Source: Tetraselmis striata
Lineage: Eukaryota; Chlorophyta; Chlorodendrophyceae; Chlorodendrales; Chlorodendraceae
NCBI GenBank assembly: GCA_006384855.1
Contig: VCJN01002775.1
Coordinates: 88,694-152,693 of the forward strand
Direction of reading: 5' to 3'
DNA: 64,000 nucleotides
Part shown: positions 25,400 to 37,668 of the stretch, in pieces
How the letters are laid out: each line of letters begins with the position of its first letter
Numbering within the stretch: the first letter of the stretch is position 1
Program-made: the position numbers and the translations under genes
The notes under the pieces: model-generated
The model's database searches: none
What the model saw: the letters and a program-made list of their open reading frames with translations, nothing else
What the model was told of the DNA's origin: nothing

Positions 25400-25935
25400 A
25401 AGAGCCATGCATATCATGTCAGATTTCTGCCAGGTTCATCACCCTGATGCTCAGTCTCTCAAACGCCACACGTGGCAGGGGCTTGATGAGCATATCTGCC
25501 AGCATTTCCTCAGTTGGCGCATAGATTACAGTGATCTCTCCCATGCGTTGTGCGTCCCTCACAAAGTGGAGCCAGATGTCCAGATGCTATGTGCGAGCGG
25601 AGGTTACGGCGTTCTTGGAGAGGATGAGAGGATGATGCAGGCATGGTTGTCCTTACCAATCATGGTAGGTGAGTCAGATGGGAACCCCAGTTATGTGAGC
25701 ATCTGCTTCAGATAGACAGCTTCTTGTGTGGCCAGGCAGAGCGCGTTGTATTATGCCTCGGCTGACGATAATGCCACTTGTGCTTCCAGTTCGACATGTA
25801 GCATGTTAGGCTCTAGCTTTAGCCTGTTCTTTAGGCCCTTTAGGAAGCAGCGGAAGGATTTAGAAAGTATGGCCAATCTCTTCAGGTTACAGGAGTTCCT
25901 GGGTTATAGTCCATCTCTGAATTCTGCCCAGTAGA
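25400..25935 (-). pseudogene. Ty1/copia RNase H and polyprotein C-terminus
   Basis: On the minus strand the reading gives an LATQEAVYLKQML helix, then MIGKDNHACIILSSSP, then a HLDIWLHFVRDAQRMGEITV segment and YAPTEEMLADMLIKPLPRVA, followed by FERL. These are the RNase H and end-of-polyprotein signatures of Ty1/copia elements (the usual D-N-A, H-I-D-I and ADxxTKPLP motifs). Several stops and frameshifts break it. It probably belongs with the reverse transcriptase at 26.95-28.1 kb, about 1.2 kb upstream on the same strand. Confidence 0.75.
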
Positions 25936-26321
25936 CTTGTCCGAGGCGGTATTTATATCCGCCGAGGTCATACTAGTCATACCTGTGCTATGTTAGCCGG
26001 GTACCGTAGGGTACCGGTGCTACGTTAGCCACTTAAGGCTTCAGTCAGAGAACTCCAGATAATTCCGCCAGAACAGGCTTCGGCGTCATACTACTAATAT
26101 TTATACCCGCAATACTAATATATACAGCAACTCCGCGGATGCGTAGTCGTACTACTTTAGCGGGGAATTATACCTGCTAGTATAGCAGGGCATTATATAG
26201 CTAAAGGGAAAATAGAGTCTAATAGCCGATGGCTGCTCCGCACAAGAAGACGTAGCCGGCTGTGTATCCACCGGCAGCGATCCGAGAGCAGTGCAAAAAA
26301 ACAGATAATCGAATTTAAGTT

Positions 26322-26790
26322 ATGCACGGATCTCAATCATGCCACCGTACATGCTCTCATCCACAAGAAATGCCAACACATATGGTGGACGCCCTACGTC
26401 AACAAGGTTGGAAGTGTCCGATTGAAATCATTCCCGTCACCCTGCTCAACCGCAGCGGTACCATGCTCAGACTCACACTAGAAGCCATTCATAACCTCAC
26501 GGTCCTCCACGGCAAGTAGGAGCAATCTCCGGACAAACTCCTTCGTCCATCCCCAGCGCCACTCTGATCCGCCTCCGTAGAAGAATGCAAAGACACTCAA
26601 TTGGATGGCTACATACGCTCCTCCGCATATCCCGACAGTCCCTCAAACCTACCAAGTTCAAACCCAATACCTCCCACAACCCTACCAGCACACACACCTG
26701 CTACCACTACAAACAAACACGCTTCCGAAGATCACCACACACAACACGCCCGCTACGGCAAGGGTCGGGGGGGGGGGGGGGGGGGGGCAA
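26322..26790 (+). pseudogene. Possible LINE tail inserted between copia parts
   Basis: A plus-strand frame reads KCPIEIIPVTLLNRSGTMLR followed by LTLEAIHNLTVLHGK. It resembles the last helices of LINE C-terminal domains (P-I-T-V-G..G-T-V..T...L..LG). Pro/Thr-rich coding-like sequence and a G run (26768-26787) follow. If correct, it is a small LINE fragment that landed inside the copia element. Weak assignment. Confidence 0.3.
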
Positions 26791-26949
26791 TCTCAAGCGG
26801 CATGGAAGGAGGAAGGGCGCGGGCAAAAAGGAGGAAGGTCGAAAGTAAGATCCGTAACCCCTAGGGTTCCCACATCGGCTGGATAAAGCAAGTCATAAAA
26901 GCAACTCGGCTTGGGCGGTGGAGAGCAGCAAGTCAGCACGTTGCAATTC

Positions 26950-28070
26950 AATTTCAATTTTATTTCAATGTAACCGGATATGTGGACTTTCATAGGCGAG
27001 GGTAGGTGGTCGGGAACTTCAAGGTCGCTGAAGCCAACCAGCTGCATTTCCTCAGTGTTGTGAAAGGTGAGGCCACGCTCGTGTGTACCTTTAAGGTAAC
27101 GTAGGCAGTGCTGCTTGGCGTTTTCCATGTGCGCGTGTGATGGCGCATGCATGAAACTGCATAGTAGCCGGCCCATAGTGATGTCAGGTCGAGTAGAGTA
27201 GGACGCCAACCAAACTCCGGTAACCGCTTGGATCGGGTTAGGGCTCAGAGTTGCGGAGATCATTCCCGATGTTGGGTACTGGTGCAACGGTTTTGCAATT
27301 GACAATGTCGAATCGGGACAGCGTGTCGTGGATGTACTTTATGGCACCGTTGTCCCATCTGCGCTCGACTGCCATGCCTACTAGCCACTTGCACTCTCCT
27401 ATATATGTCCTTGATGTCAATACGCCCACGCAGCGCTTGTTTGAATGTTGTAATCCAAGGGCGGGAGTTGAAGCATATTAGCACATCGTCGAAGTAGGTG
27501 GCGACGAAGGAGACGATCATTCCGTTTGCAATTCTGAATACGTATACGCTTCTGTTTGTTCTGAGCTACCTGCTTGCAGCCTTGCGTAGTAAGTCGTGTG
27601 TAGTTTGTGCCAGTTGTGGGGTGCTTACTTGAGGCCATAGACAACCTTGAGCAGTTTGTAGGTCAGTTTCTTGCCATCTGATCCAGTGATCTCAAAGTCT
27701 AGGGGCTGCTCAATGTACATATATCTCTTCTTGCAAGATGGCGTTCATTAAGGCGCCGTCTACATCGTCAGTCTGCTCGCGGTGAAGGCCGAGGTGGGCG
27801 GAGATGGAGAAAATGCCTCGCAACGTTGTGAAGTAACTTCACAGTGGGTGCAAATGTTTCTGTGAAGTCAATGCTTTCGACTTGGGAGAATCCCTTCGCC
27901 GCCACTCGGCCCTTGTGTCTTGCAAGGCTGCCATCGACGTTGTGGTTGGTCTTGAAAACCCACTTTGACTTGACTGCCTTGCGTCCCACAAGGAATGTGG
28001 ACAGCGTCCATGTCTTTCGGGATGTGAGCAAGTCGTTGTAGTCTTACTGCATGCCGGCGTGCTATCATTC
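26950..28070 (-). pseudogene. Ty1/copia reverse transcriptase remnant
   Basis: Minus-strand pieces in the order of a copia RT: GRKAVKSKWVFKTNHNVDGS and AAKGFSQVESIDFTETFAP (27.8-28.0 kb); KLLKVVYGLK and APHNWHKLHTT (27.6 kb, with an in-frame TAA between them); the catalytic YFDDVLICF (about 27.5 kb, a Y-F-D-D variant of YVDD); WLVGMAVERRWDNGAIKYIH; and ASYSTRPDITMGRLL to NAKQHCLRYLKGT (27.0-27.2 kb). At least four frame changes. Family certain, element dead. Confidence 0.88.
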
Positions 28071-28459
28071 GTCTGCATCAAGTATGTTGATGGCCTCGCC
28101 ATATGTTTGCGGGTCACCGGGACGGTGTCTCGCCCGCGTGCATTGCTCATTCGCATGGGTCTATGCTGCGGTTGAAGGTGGCAGCAGTAACCATGGCTAG
28201 TTCACATGGGCCAGCTCGAGCGGCTCCTGCAACATATTTCATAACATGCGATCTACTACCGGGATGTAGTTTCGAGGGGCGCTGCGTGCTCGTCCGGTGT
28301 TGCCAGTGCTACTCCATGCTCGGCCGGGGTTTTGGGAGGTCGAACGGCTTGCGTTGTTTATGGAAGGTGATGGTGACGTTGTTGGCGCGGGTGCTAGTGG
28401 TGCGGAGGGTGGAGCATGGGTTATTGCTACAAACGTGGATGGTGACTGTGCTGTTGATG

Positions 28460-29167
28460 ACGCATTTGCACATTAAGTCGTCGTGGTGGGGCAAGTATTT
28501 CGCGGAGTCGGTGCGAATTAACAGGAATTCCGACCACCCAGCACCCCCCTACTTGACCGAGGCCGAGGAGGCTGCCGCTTTGATCGGCAGTGCTCTCTCC
28601 CCGGTGGAGAAGGGCGACGCCAAGCCTACCAAACCCCCCGCCGTGGAAAGGTGAGTCCGAGATTTCAGTGCAGCTGGTGCTGGCTAAGCAGCTGCCTTAT
28701 GCATATGGTAACGACGTCACAACGACTGATTTACTGAACAGCAACCCACTGCAGGAGCAATCTACCCGCTCCAGCCCCCCCTCCCCCGTTCAATCGCCCC
28801 GCTCCCGTCCCCCGCGTGCTGCTCGAGCCCCCCCCCCCCCCCCCCCCCCGCTACATGATACGACCAACATGCAAACGGCTTCAGTTGGGCGGGTGCGTGT
28901 GACCTCCAACTTCGTTGTTACGGCGAGGCTGCAAGATGGGCGTCAACAAAAGCAAGCGCATATGCGAGCGGCAATAAAAGCAGCCAAGCAACCCACGAGC
29001 AGCCAACACCTTAGCCGTGGGCAGCGGATGGCCGGCATGGTGATGGACAACACCACCCCACAAGCCGCAGCCACAGGGGCGAGGCAGAGCCGGCATAAGA
29101 GGCCTACCGCAGCGCAGTCCCCGGGCAGCAGTAGCAGGCCGCGCCGCGGCGGCGGCAACGGGCATTA
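28460..29167 (+). CDS. Unassigned coding-like region
   Basis: A first open piece (to about 28650) reads AESVRINRNSDHPAPPYLTE, then AEEAAALIGSALSPVEKGD, and meets a good splice donor (AAAG/GTGAGT at 28651-28652). A second open piece (28753 or earlier to TAG 29165-29167) is Pro/Ser-rich with a C-run-encoded proline stretch, then a basic tail (MRAAIKAAKQ, ending RPRRGGGNGH). An acceptor CTGCAG/GAGCAA near 28755 would link them, but the phases do not match, possibly because of the homopolymer. No family recognised; it could be a retroelement gag-like product or a host gene. Confidence 0.35.
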
Positions 29168-29169
29168 GA

Positions 29170-30320
29170 GGTCCCATGTAATTACATTTTCTGGTTTGTT
29201 TCTCAGCACTTTCGCACAGTCTCCGACCCCACCTTCATAAAACTGAAAGTGACCGATACTCACCTGTCAAATTTGCCGGATAGGATGTAGCGTGCTTAAA
29301 TGCGCTTAACTACAGTTAGAAACTCGTCCACTCTCATTGGATGTCGGGTCGGAAACATCCAGCCTAGCGCTTCTAATCTGATAAAACCTCAAAACCATAT
29401 CCGCCGCCCGCGCGAAATTCATTTCCGTTGTCATTATCACGTTGTCGGTATATGGCGAACAATACTTCAGCTCCCGCCCGTTACGATTGAACCCCCGCGA
29501 CTACTCGCGAGTAATAGCGGAATAGTCGCGCTTACCGCCGCGCTTGGTGATTTTCTAGAGTATCGCTAAGTATTGTACTCGTGCCGTTCCCGCCGTACCT
29601 TATACTGATGACTCGCGACTACTAGTGCCCTACAGTGATGACTTGCGACTACTCGTGGCGCTACTCGTCACGCTGTTTTCTAGTACTCAGTGCAATACAT
29701 CGCTGCCGTACACATGCATCCAGCCCGAAATAAAGTACTGCGGCGCTTAACGTTAAGCGGGGGTTAAGCTTGCTACATACATGCGCTTACTCGAGCTTAC
29801 TATTTGGTAAGCGCGGTTAAGCGGACCACGTTTCGACGAGTGGAAACGCATGTGCGCGGCACGACGACTCACTACCGGGTGGATGAACCTCGGTGCGGAC
29901 TTGTTTAGCCTCATTGACCCTCGTGCGCACAAGTACGCGAAGCCGCTGCCGAAAGCATCGAGCTGGAAGAAGGCAGATGAGCTACCGGTGGTTGTCCTAA
30001 TAAGTAGCTCCCCGGCCGGGAGCAGAGGGCTCGCGGGCGATGGGGCAGCCCGTGCTAAAATCTGATGGTACCATGTACATAACTGCTTAAAACCACTAAC
30101 AGACGGTACGGGTCTCACTAGGACAGTTAAATTCGTAAGGAAACCCCATAAACACGTCTGGATCATAACAGCGAAGACAATAAGCAAAACCCTAAATCCG
30201 CGAATACTGTACCCTACTATGTAACAAATGCGACAACGCAACGTGCGGGTACCTTTACTCGTGTCTACTCGCTAAAATGAAACCTGCATGTACCGGAGCA
30301 GTATGGGGATACCCGCGGAT
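29170..30320. other. Spacer, no gene recognised
   Basis: No domain seen on either strand. A small open frame at 29850-30065 (DLFSLIDPRAHKYAKPLP) has no recognised relatives. Near 30150 is an inverted partial copy of the edge of the 3.0/5.8-kb repeat. Repeated short words such as GCGACTACTCG suggest minisatellite-like decay. Confidence 0.4.
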
Positions 30321-30331
30321 GCGAGTAGTGA

Positions 30332-33300
30332 TTTTTTTTTTCGCCCCCGGGACAGGACTGGCACCAGTGAAACCCTTGCAGCGTCTCTACGACGGCCGTT
30401 TAGGCAGCAATCCAGTTACGGAAAGCCCTGGGTAGGCAACGCTCCGTTATAGTCATCAAGCAAATTGCCAAAGCATTTCGCAAGACTAATTGGAGGCCAG
30501 TGACGGAATTTCCAACACTGTTGGATCACCGTCTAAAACACTGCCATCAAAATACCCGGCACTGACCACGAAAGGTCCGCCCTACCCGTTTGGGCGTCGG
30601 CCCATTCGAGTAATGCGAGTTGGGGCAAGCCCCAACCCGCGGAGCAAAGCATTTCGGGAGTGCGATACATGTGCAACAAAAAAGGCAATGTGAGGGAGGG
30701 CCCGACGCCATAGCTGGAAAAATTTCCCATTCCCAGTAAAATCCAGGGCGCCGTGAAGGGAGGGGGGGACCCCGCCCAAAATAAAGGCAGTTAGGTCCTC
30801 AGGTGTTGACGCACTAACCTGACTACTAATAAAATCCCTGAACTCCGGAACTAACAACCCAAAATTATCACGGTGATACCCCCACCGCGGGCACTCCACC
30901 AACATATGTTCGATAGTCTCAGATTCACCTCCGCTCAGGCATGGCATGAATCCGGGCCAATCGGCGGGCAGTGGGAAATACTCGGGTGCGTAATTGTATC
31001 ATAATGTGCAACCCGGCCACAACCCCCGCGGGGACACCCACACCGTACTGTGGCAACGGGTTTGACGCATAGGACGCCTGGACATATATACCCCAGGTGT
31101 TATTGCGTGCTAACGATACCGACGATTCGTAACGCGCCCACACCGATGCCTTTACTAGTTTAGCGGCATCGCGCGCGGCTAGTGACCTCCACTCAAGTGG
31201 AAGGTGCGCCCCCTCAGCTAGCCCTACGTTCGCCCTAGCTAGTCGATCTAACCACCGCACAGTCCCCGACGTCCACGTGTTAGGGCGCGCCCGACTTGGC
31301 TGATCTACTAAATGGGTTATACATGTATTCAAGTCGGATGCTTTAAGGAACGCCCGAGCCCGTGCCGCAGCGGCCGTAGCCTCTATGGGCGCAATATCCA
31401 ATTCCCGCATCATCGGTGCAGTGGCTACCCCAGGGGAGTTTTTACCTACCCCAATGAGGCAACGCAAGCACTGATTGAGTACAGTTTGTAATTTATTTGC
31501 GCCGCTAGTTCTATCCATGCCCCATACTTCACACCCATAAGTTAAAACCGGCAGTACACAGGTTTTAAAAACCGACACACGCACATTAATAGGGATTATG
31601 TCCCGTCCACCGACTAATACCGAATCGAGCGCCTCAATAGCGCGTTTACCCTTCTTAACCCGGTCGTCTACTATGTGTTGCATACCTAAATCCGACTTAA
31701 TGACCGTACCCAAGTACCTATATTCATTTACAACCGGTACCCGTTCCCCCCCAAGCTGCCATCGGGCAGCTTGTTCGCGTAACGCGGTCTCGTCGGAATA
31801 TCGGCCTAATGCCATCACCCCACACTTAAGTACCCCAAACCCCATAAAATGATCCTCCGCCCACTGCGAGAAGTGGGCGAACATGGCATGCAGGTTATCG
31901 AACGAGCCTGTGATACCAACAGCGTCGTCCGCGTATAACTGACCTGGCACCCTTAGTGGTTGCCTTGCTGCTAATGTGTCAGTGCACCCTGGTACATCAC
32001 ATCCTAGATGTTCTACCCCATCGAATATATCGTTAATAAATATGTTAAATAGGATGGGGGAAGCGGGGCATCCCTGTCGGAGGCCACGCTCTATGGGTAT
32101 GGGGTCTGATAGTGTTCCCGGGGCTACCCCTGTCTTGACCCGTACCATACTATCCCTGTATAAAGTTTTAATGAAGGTAAGCATATGACCCGAAACTCCT
32201 ATGGCTTGTAGTTTTAGGAATAAAAGCTCATGAGGTACGGTGTCATATGCCTTCCTAAAGTCAATAAAACCCGCGTACGTGGGTAGACCTGCCGCTTGGC
32301 GACGAGCCGCGATATCGAACAAGCTGGCGACTTGCATGGGGCCCTCCTCATTCCGCATAAAACCCGCTTGCCAACGGCGGATTATCCCTTTAGCTTGGCA
32401 GACGTCTTGCAAGCGTTGGGAAATGATGGTCATAAGGAGTTTCATAGCGGCACCCATAATCGAAATACCCCTATAATTGTCCATAACGGTCGCGTCGCCT
32501 TTCTTGGGCACCGATACTATGGCCGAGCTACGCCACTGCTGGGGGATATAGTTCTTAGTCCATATCCCGTTAATTAAGGCCAGCAATGCCTTGCCAAAAT
32601 GGCTATTCGGGGCGTATATCGCCAATTTTAAAGCCTCTGCAGTGATCCCATCCTGCCCCTGGGCCTTATCATTTTTTAAACGCCTAAGAGCCTTGACTAG
32701 TTCCTCCCATGTTATATGCCCATTAATCCCGTTTAGTGCGGGGGCAATGGGTGGGGATGTACCGTGTCGGTGTTCCCACGCCGCACGGTATATCGCAACC
32801 CGTTGTGCTAGGGGGTGGGGGTCACGCAGCAGCTCCCGATAGTGCCGCGCCCAGCACGCATTGATTTCGCCCGGCTCGGTATGAAGTACCCCCGATACCG
32901 GATCGCGTACTGGCTGGTCGTTCGCGCCCTCGAATGAACCCTGCCCCTTACGGAGAGAGCGCGCCCACTTCCAGAACTCCCGTCTCCCACCACCCTTCTT
33001 AAAATCCTGAACCGCTTTTAGCACGGCCCGCTCCCTCTGGCGGCGGCGGTTATTACGTACTAGTGTCCGGACCCTATGCCGTGCAGCAGCATAATGTGCC
33101 GACGCTAGAGCGGCATCCCGAGGGCCCCTAGTCCCCCGGCACGCCATAAAGGCCATGCGCCGACGATTAATCGCACCTAGGATAGACCGTTGGAGCGGCG
33201 GCCCTAGGCCACGACGCCTGGGCTTGGTAACAGCCCCTACCCCACGCGCCGCCGACCATATTGCCTGGATAAAGTGGTCGGCGCCGGTGTCTAGGGATCC

Positions 33301-35262
33301 CCCCCCTCCCGAGGGCCCGCCGTCTACAGGTGGGTCATCTAGAGGGGTGAGCACCGCGAACGGATTAGCGGTGACAAAATCGTGGAACGGCTTGGGCCAT
33401 TCAGAGGGAGAGTCACCGTGGGCCGGTTTGGGAATGGACCTTGCAGACAGGCGTTCATGCAGGGGAGGTGGACAGGCATCCTCACGGATGGCGCCCACGG
33501 GGAAAGAAGACAAGACAGGGAAGTGATCGGAGGTGTCCCAAGAGTAGTCCACCCATGCCGAGGGCGAGAGAGGGGGGGGAGGGCCTATGGTGGGAGGCCA
33601 TGCGATGAAGTGGTCGAGAACGCGGCAGCTGCCCCTCCGGCAAGTACCCCGTTCGCGCGCCGATGCATCCCGCGGCCACATGGGCTTACCGCCGGGAAGG
33701 CACCGCCAACGCCTGAGTAGAGCCGTCAACTCCCTTTCATCCATGTTCCAATCCCCCCCCACCACAATCATATCCCTCGGATAACTCGTCCGAAGCCGCG
33801 CCAACTCTTCGCGCAGGCGGTCCCGATACGGTTCCCCCTGTGAGCCGGTGGGCAAATAGGCCGAGATAAATATAGTGGCCGCGGAGTCACTGCAACCTCC
33901 CCCCACCCGGACACAGGTCCAACATGGGTGGGGCGCGCCGACTGCCCGCGCCCGGTACGGCGACCGGACTAACACACAACACCCACGTTCCGATGCAACG
34001 CGGTCCCCGAACGAATAGTAGTCAGAGTACCCATTAAAACGCACTCGCATATCGGTCGCCCTAACCGTGGTCTCCTGAATGAGCAGAACATCTACAGATC
34101 GCTCGATCAGCAACGCGCCAACATCCTCCACCTTAGAAGACAACCCATTCACATTAAGCGTCGCAACGCACAGGTGGGCGGGCATGGGAGGGAGGGGAAA
34201 GGGCAAGGGGTGGGAGGGAGGGGGAGGGCGGGCGGCGTGGCGATCCCAGTACGAGCGGTGTTCCCGCAAGTACCAACCCCACCGGCATGCAAAACGTTGT
34301 AAACGCTCGCGGACATGCGCACCCTGCCCTTGGGTATAATACACATCAAAGCGCACTAGCCCATCCCGCTGCAACACACGATCGATCTTCGGAATGGCCG
34401 AGGGCCGGCCATTAAACGCCCGATCGACGCGGCTCCAAAAGGCAGGTAGTGGCGACGGGTCCCCCCAACAACACACACGACGCAGGGACGCCCCAGCGCC
34501 CTCAGCCAAGTGCCCAACCGTCCAAGGGCGAACCCCCGTCACTATGACGGCTGCACCCGGTGGCGCGCGGTTGCCCATATCGGGGCCAACCCTACCGGAG
34601 CTACGGTTATGTTATACCAGGCGGGAAAACTCGGTAATGCGGTAGGGTCCTGGCAAACATTCCCTAGCGCGAGGTACAAGGGTTACGGATCCCCGAGTCG
34701 CCGGCCGGACAGGGCCGACAGCAAGGGGCGGATACCGCTCGGTTAGGGACTAGTTTTTACGCGATGGGGGCGCTAAGGCCTGCCGGTTTGACCGCGGGAG
34801 GGCGGGCGGGCGGGCTGGGGCAATCTTGCCTGCGAAACGGAGCCGGGTTGCACCAAGAATCCTGTCCCGTCCTCGTGGCGTCCTGTCCTGGCCTTTTCTG
34901 TCCTCCGACCTGTCGGCGGGGCGGGGGGGGGGGGGGGGGGGGGCGCTCGACGCAAGCAATAACTTAGTCGGTTAGTCCCCTAACCGCGCGACCGATCGCG
35001 GGATCCTCGCCGACACACGCAACCGCGACAACCGGTAAAACCCGCAAAGCTGCGCGGCTAGTCCCGAAGGAGGGCCGTTGGAGTGCTGATGATCGGCTGG
35101 CTGGCTGACTGGCTGGCGCTGGGGGGCTGGCGGGCTGACGGGCTGACGGGCGGTCGGCTCGGCGGAGCGGACGGCGTCGCGAGTACTTAACGGCAGTACT
35201 GCGCTTAACACAGGGAAAAAGCGGCTGAGAAGTGAGAAGTGGTGATGTATGGAGTATGTAGG
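30332..35262 (-). mobile_element. Near-full-length APE-type LINE
   Basis: A non-LTR retrotransposon on the minus strand. Its 3' end is an A-tail (T run 30332-30341) preceded by the family tail GGTTTCACTGG..CAGTCCTGTCCCGGGGGC. The 1217-codon ORF starts at 34578. The stretch 34579 to about 35262 would be the 5' UTR and includes a G run (34921-34942). A candidate target duplication, GAGTAGTGAT, lies at about 30323-30332 and 35263-35272, which sets the 5' end; short and tentative. Siblings: a truncated copy at 49474-50654 and a tail-only copy at about 60176-60250. Confidence 0.8.
30582..34578 (-). pseudogene. LINE ORF: APE endonuclease-RT, broken in the zinc finger
   Basis: The frame 34578-30925 encodes, in order: an N-terminal basic region; an AP-like endonuclease at about residues 135-355 (ATLNVNGLS, LLIQETTV, GGDWNMDE, SDHFPVLS); the reverse transcriptase at about 640-900 (NDKAQGQDGITAEAL, FIDFRKAYDTV, GLRQGCPASPILFNIFIND, LYADDAVGI with the catalytic pair near residue 880); and a thumb and helical tail. 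Relative to the truncated sibling it lacks 29 bp at about 30931, between two GCGG words. This deletes the first Cys pair of the C-terminal zinc finger (HCPAC) and shifts the frame, so the ORF stops at MPERR. The rest of the finger and tail (ESETIEHMLVEC) continues in another frame to 30582. Confidence 0.9.
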
Positions 35263-35341
35263 GAGTAGTGATGTATGCGTTTAGCAGGCGGGTTTAGGGT
35301 TGCAGGTCCTGGGGTGGGGAAAACTAGTGAGTGGTGTGGTA

Positions 35342-36114
35342 CTACAGACGTCAAAAAGACAGACGGGGTGTTAACAGCTCAACTTCAAATTTGTGCCCAA
35401 CGGGATACAGCGAGCCGTTTGATACCTGGTATATATAACAAAACAAATCGTCATTGTCACTTTCGGGCTGCGGCCTGAGCGTTTAAGCGACGCTCTTCAT
35501 GCGCGCGCGCCTGTGCGTAGGTTCGATTCGATGCCGGCACATTTCCTCGTAGTGTAAGTCACTTTCGGGCCCGCTGCGGGCGAACCACGGTGCGGACTTA
35601 GCGGGTGCCGGTGCGACTACGTACCGCACACAGTTAACAGCCACACGATGATCTTATGCACTGCGCGCGTATACTGCGTTTTTTGCGTATTTTCTTGCTG
35701 ACCGGCGAGTTCCTTTTTTCCGGGGCGCACTAGCGGGCGGGTATCGCTGAATTTTGAAGCCAATACGCCAAGCGCGGCCATGGGCTCGAGACGCAAGATA
35801 GCCGCAACATGACCTCGCAGCATGTTTTCAGAGTAGGGCACAGAAATATCCCAGATAACCCTAGATGTACACCGCAAAAATGCAATGTAACCGCATTTGC
35901 ATCTAGCAAGATGTGGCATTTCACCAATAATGCTAGATGTAAATGCGTATATGTCCAAAGCACGCCATCACATTAATTGTGCGACTATCAAGGGCGGCTA
36001 GCTCGAGGGAAGATGAGGATATATGCCACAGGGCAGCAATCGGTTTGGCAACATGTGGCGTGCAGCTTGCGCACGGATTAACACCCACCCGTTCACTGCT
36101 TCTGACGCATGTAG
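35342..36114 (+). mobile_element. 0.8-kb TIR element, copy 1
   Basis: Starts CTACAGACGTCAAAA and ends TCTGACGCATGTAG, which is the inverted form of the same end, and is flanked by TA on both sides. The ends extend as TIRs of about 30 bp (..GAACGGGGT). There is no transposase, so it is a non-autonomous, MITE-like element; the TA duplication suggests a Tc1/mariner-type enzyme. Around 35461-35541 lies a tRNA-like segment: box A-like GGCCTGAGCGTTTAAGC and box B AGGTTCGATTCG. Confidence 0.8.
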
Positions 36115-36324
36115 TATTCCGACCAGGCGAGGCACTACTAGTTTTCCCGCCCGCACCCGGGACAGCACTCGTCGTTTACCATCATCATTTTTCAGATATA
36201 GTATTAATGGGCCCGCCCATTGAAAGGCGGCACTAACTAAAGATGCCTGTGCCCGGGTTCTGACAGTCCGAGACACAGTGCAAAACTGTAATGCAGCCTG
36301 CGAAGTGAATATCGATGTAATATA

Positions 36325-37119
36325 CTACAGACGTCAACATTAATGAACGGGGTGGGTCTTAATCCGTGCGCAGGCCGAACGCCACATGTCGCCAAACTGA
36401 TTGCTGCCCTGTGTGCATATATCCTCATCTTCCCTCGAGCTAGCCGCCCCTAGAAGTCGCACAATTAATGCGATGGCGTGCTGTGGACATATACGCATTT
36501 ACATCTAGCATTGGTGAAATGCTACATCGTGCCATATATATGCAAATGCGTTACTTACATCGCATGTGTGCGGTGTACATCTAGGATCATCTAGGATATT
36601 CTCTGCCCTACTCTGAAAACATGCTACGGGGTCATGTTGTGGCATTCTTGCGTCGCGAGCCCATGGCCGCGCTTGGCGTATGCTCTCCAACAATCAGCGA
36701 TACTCGCCCCCTGGTGCGCGCCGGAAAAACGGAAATTGCCGGTCAACAATTGAATTGGCAAAAAACGCGGTATACGCGCGCAGTGCATAAGATCATTGGC
36801 TGTAAACTGTGTGCACGGTACATAGTCGCACCCGCGCCCGCGCGCGCGCTGAGTCCGCACGGAGCCCGCGCACCGTGCGTGGTTCGCGCGCGCGGCGGGC
36901 CCGCCTTGCCGCCTCACTACAAGGAAATGTGCCGACGGCGAATCGAACCTGCGCACGACAAAGAGCGTCGCTTAAACTCTCAGGCCTCAGCCCGAAAGGG
37001 ACAATGACGCTGTGTTTTGCTATATATACCCGGTACCTAACGGCTCGCTGTATCTCGTGTGGCACCGATTTGAAGTTCGGCTTCAATAAAAACCCGTTCT
37101 TTAATTTTGACGCATATAG
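36325..37119 (-). mobile_element. 0.8-kb TIR element, copy 2 (inverted)
   Basis: The same family in opposite orientation to copy 1, about 210 bp away, so the two form a large imperfect palindrome. The ends are CTACAGACGTCAACATTAAT and, at the other side, TTAATTTTGACGCATATAG, flanked by TA. The tRNA-like segment (about 36930-37010, minus strand) has box B AGGTTCGATTCG. Confidence 0.8.
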
Positions 37120-37665
37120 TACCCTCAGTGCGTACCGATGTGGTTACATTGTATGGGTATCCGTTGCACGGGAAATGAGATGCCGGCAGAAACCGCTGCG
37201 CACTAATCCTTGGTAGCCACCACGCATTAGCGCTATGGTCTACTGCAGGCCAGCCCAGCAGTACCCGGCAAGATGACACCACTTGAACCAATTCAGCCAG
37301 CAAGTTAGTCAATGCAGTGCCAATCAAATCCCGCGTACCACAGCGCAAATATAATCAACTCACCGCAAAATTATCATCAAAGCAACAGTCAGCGCCGTAC
37401 CGCAGAATGAAAATTAAAATCACCCGAGGGCCGGTGGGAATTACTAGACCGTGCCTGTACGAGACGGGACAATAGCTCAGTAGCGGCCGTCTTCTACATG
37501 GGTCTTCTATATCGGTGAAAACCGCGCGGCATCATTTTCAGGTTACATTACATCTACACCCTCCACACAAGTCCCATGCCCTTTTCTCGCCGAATCCAAG
37601 TTTACGAATAGTATGTCAGCTGAATCTAGGGTTTCAGACCTGAAATCCTAGAATGTTGCACAATA
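37120..37665. other. Spacer, no gene seen
   Basis: Nothing recognised on either strand between the second TIR element and the open frame at 37669. Confidence 0.4.
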
Positions 37666-37668
37666 TGT

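Noticed and set aside
32240..33720. Plus-strand ORFs over the LINE
   Set aside because: Antisense shadows of the RT and endonuclease coding region.
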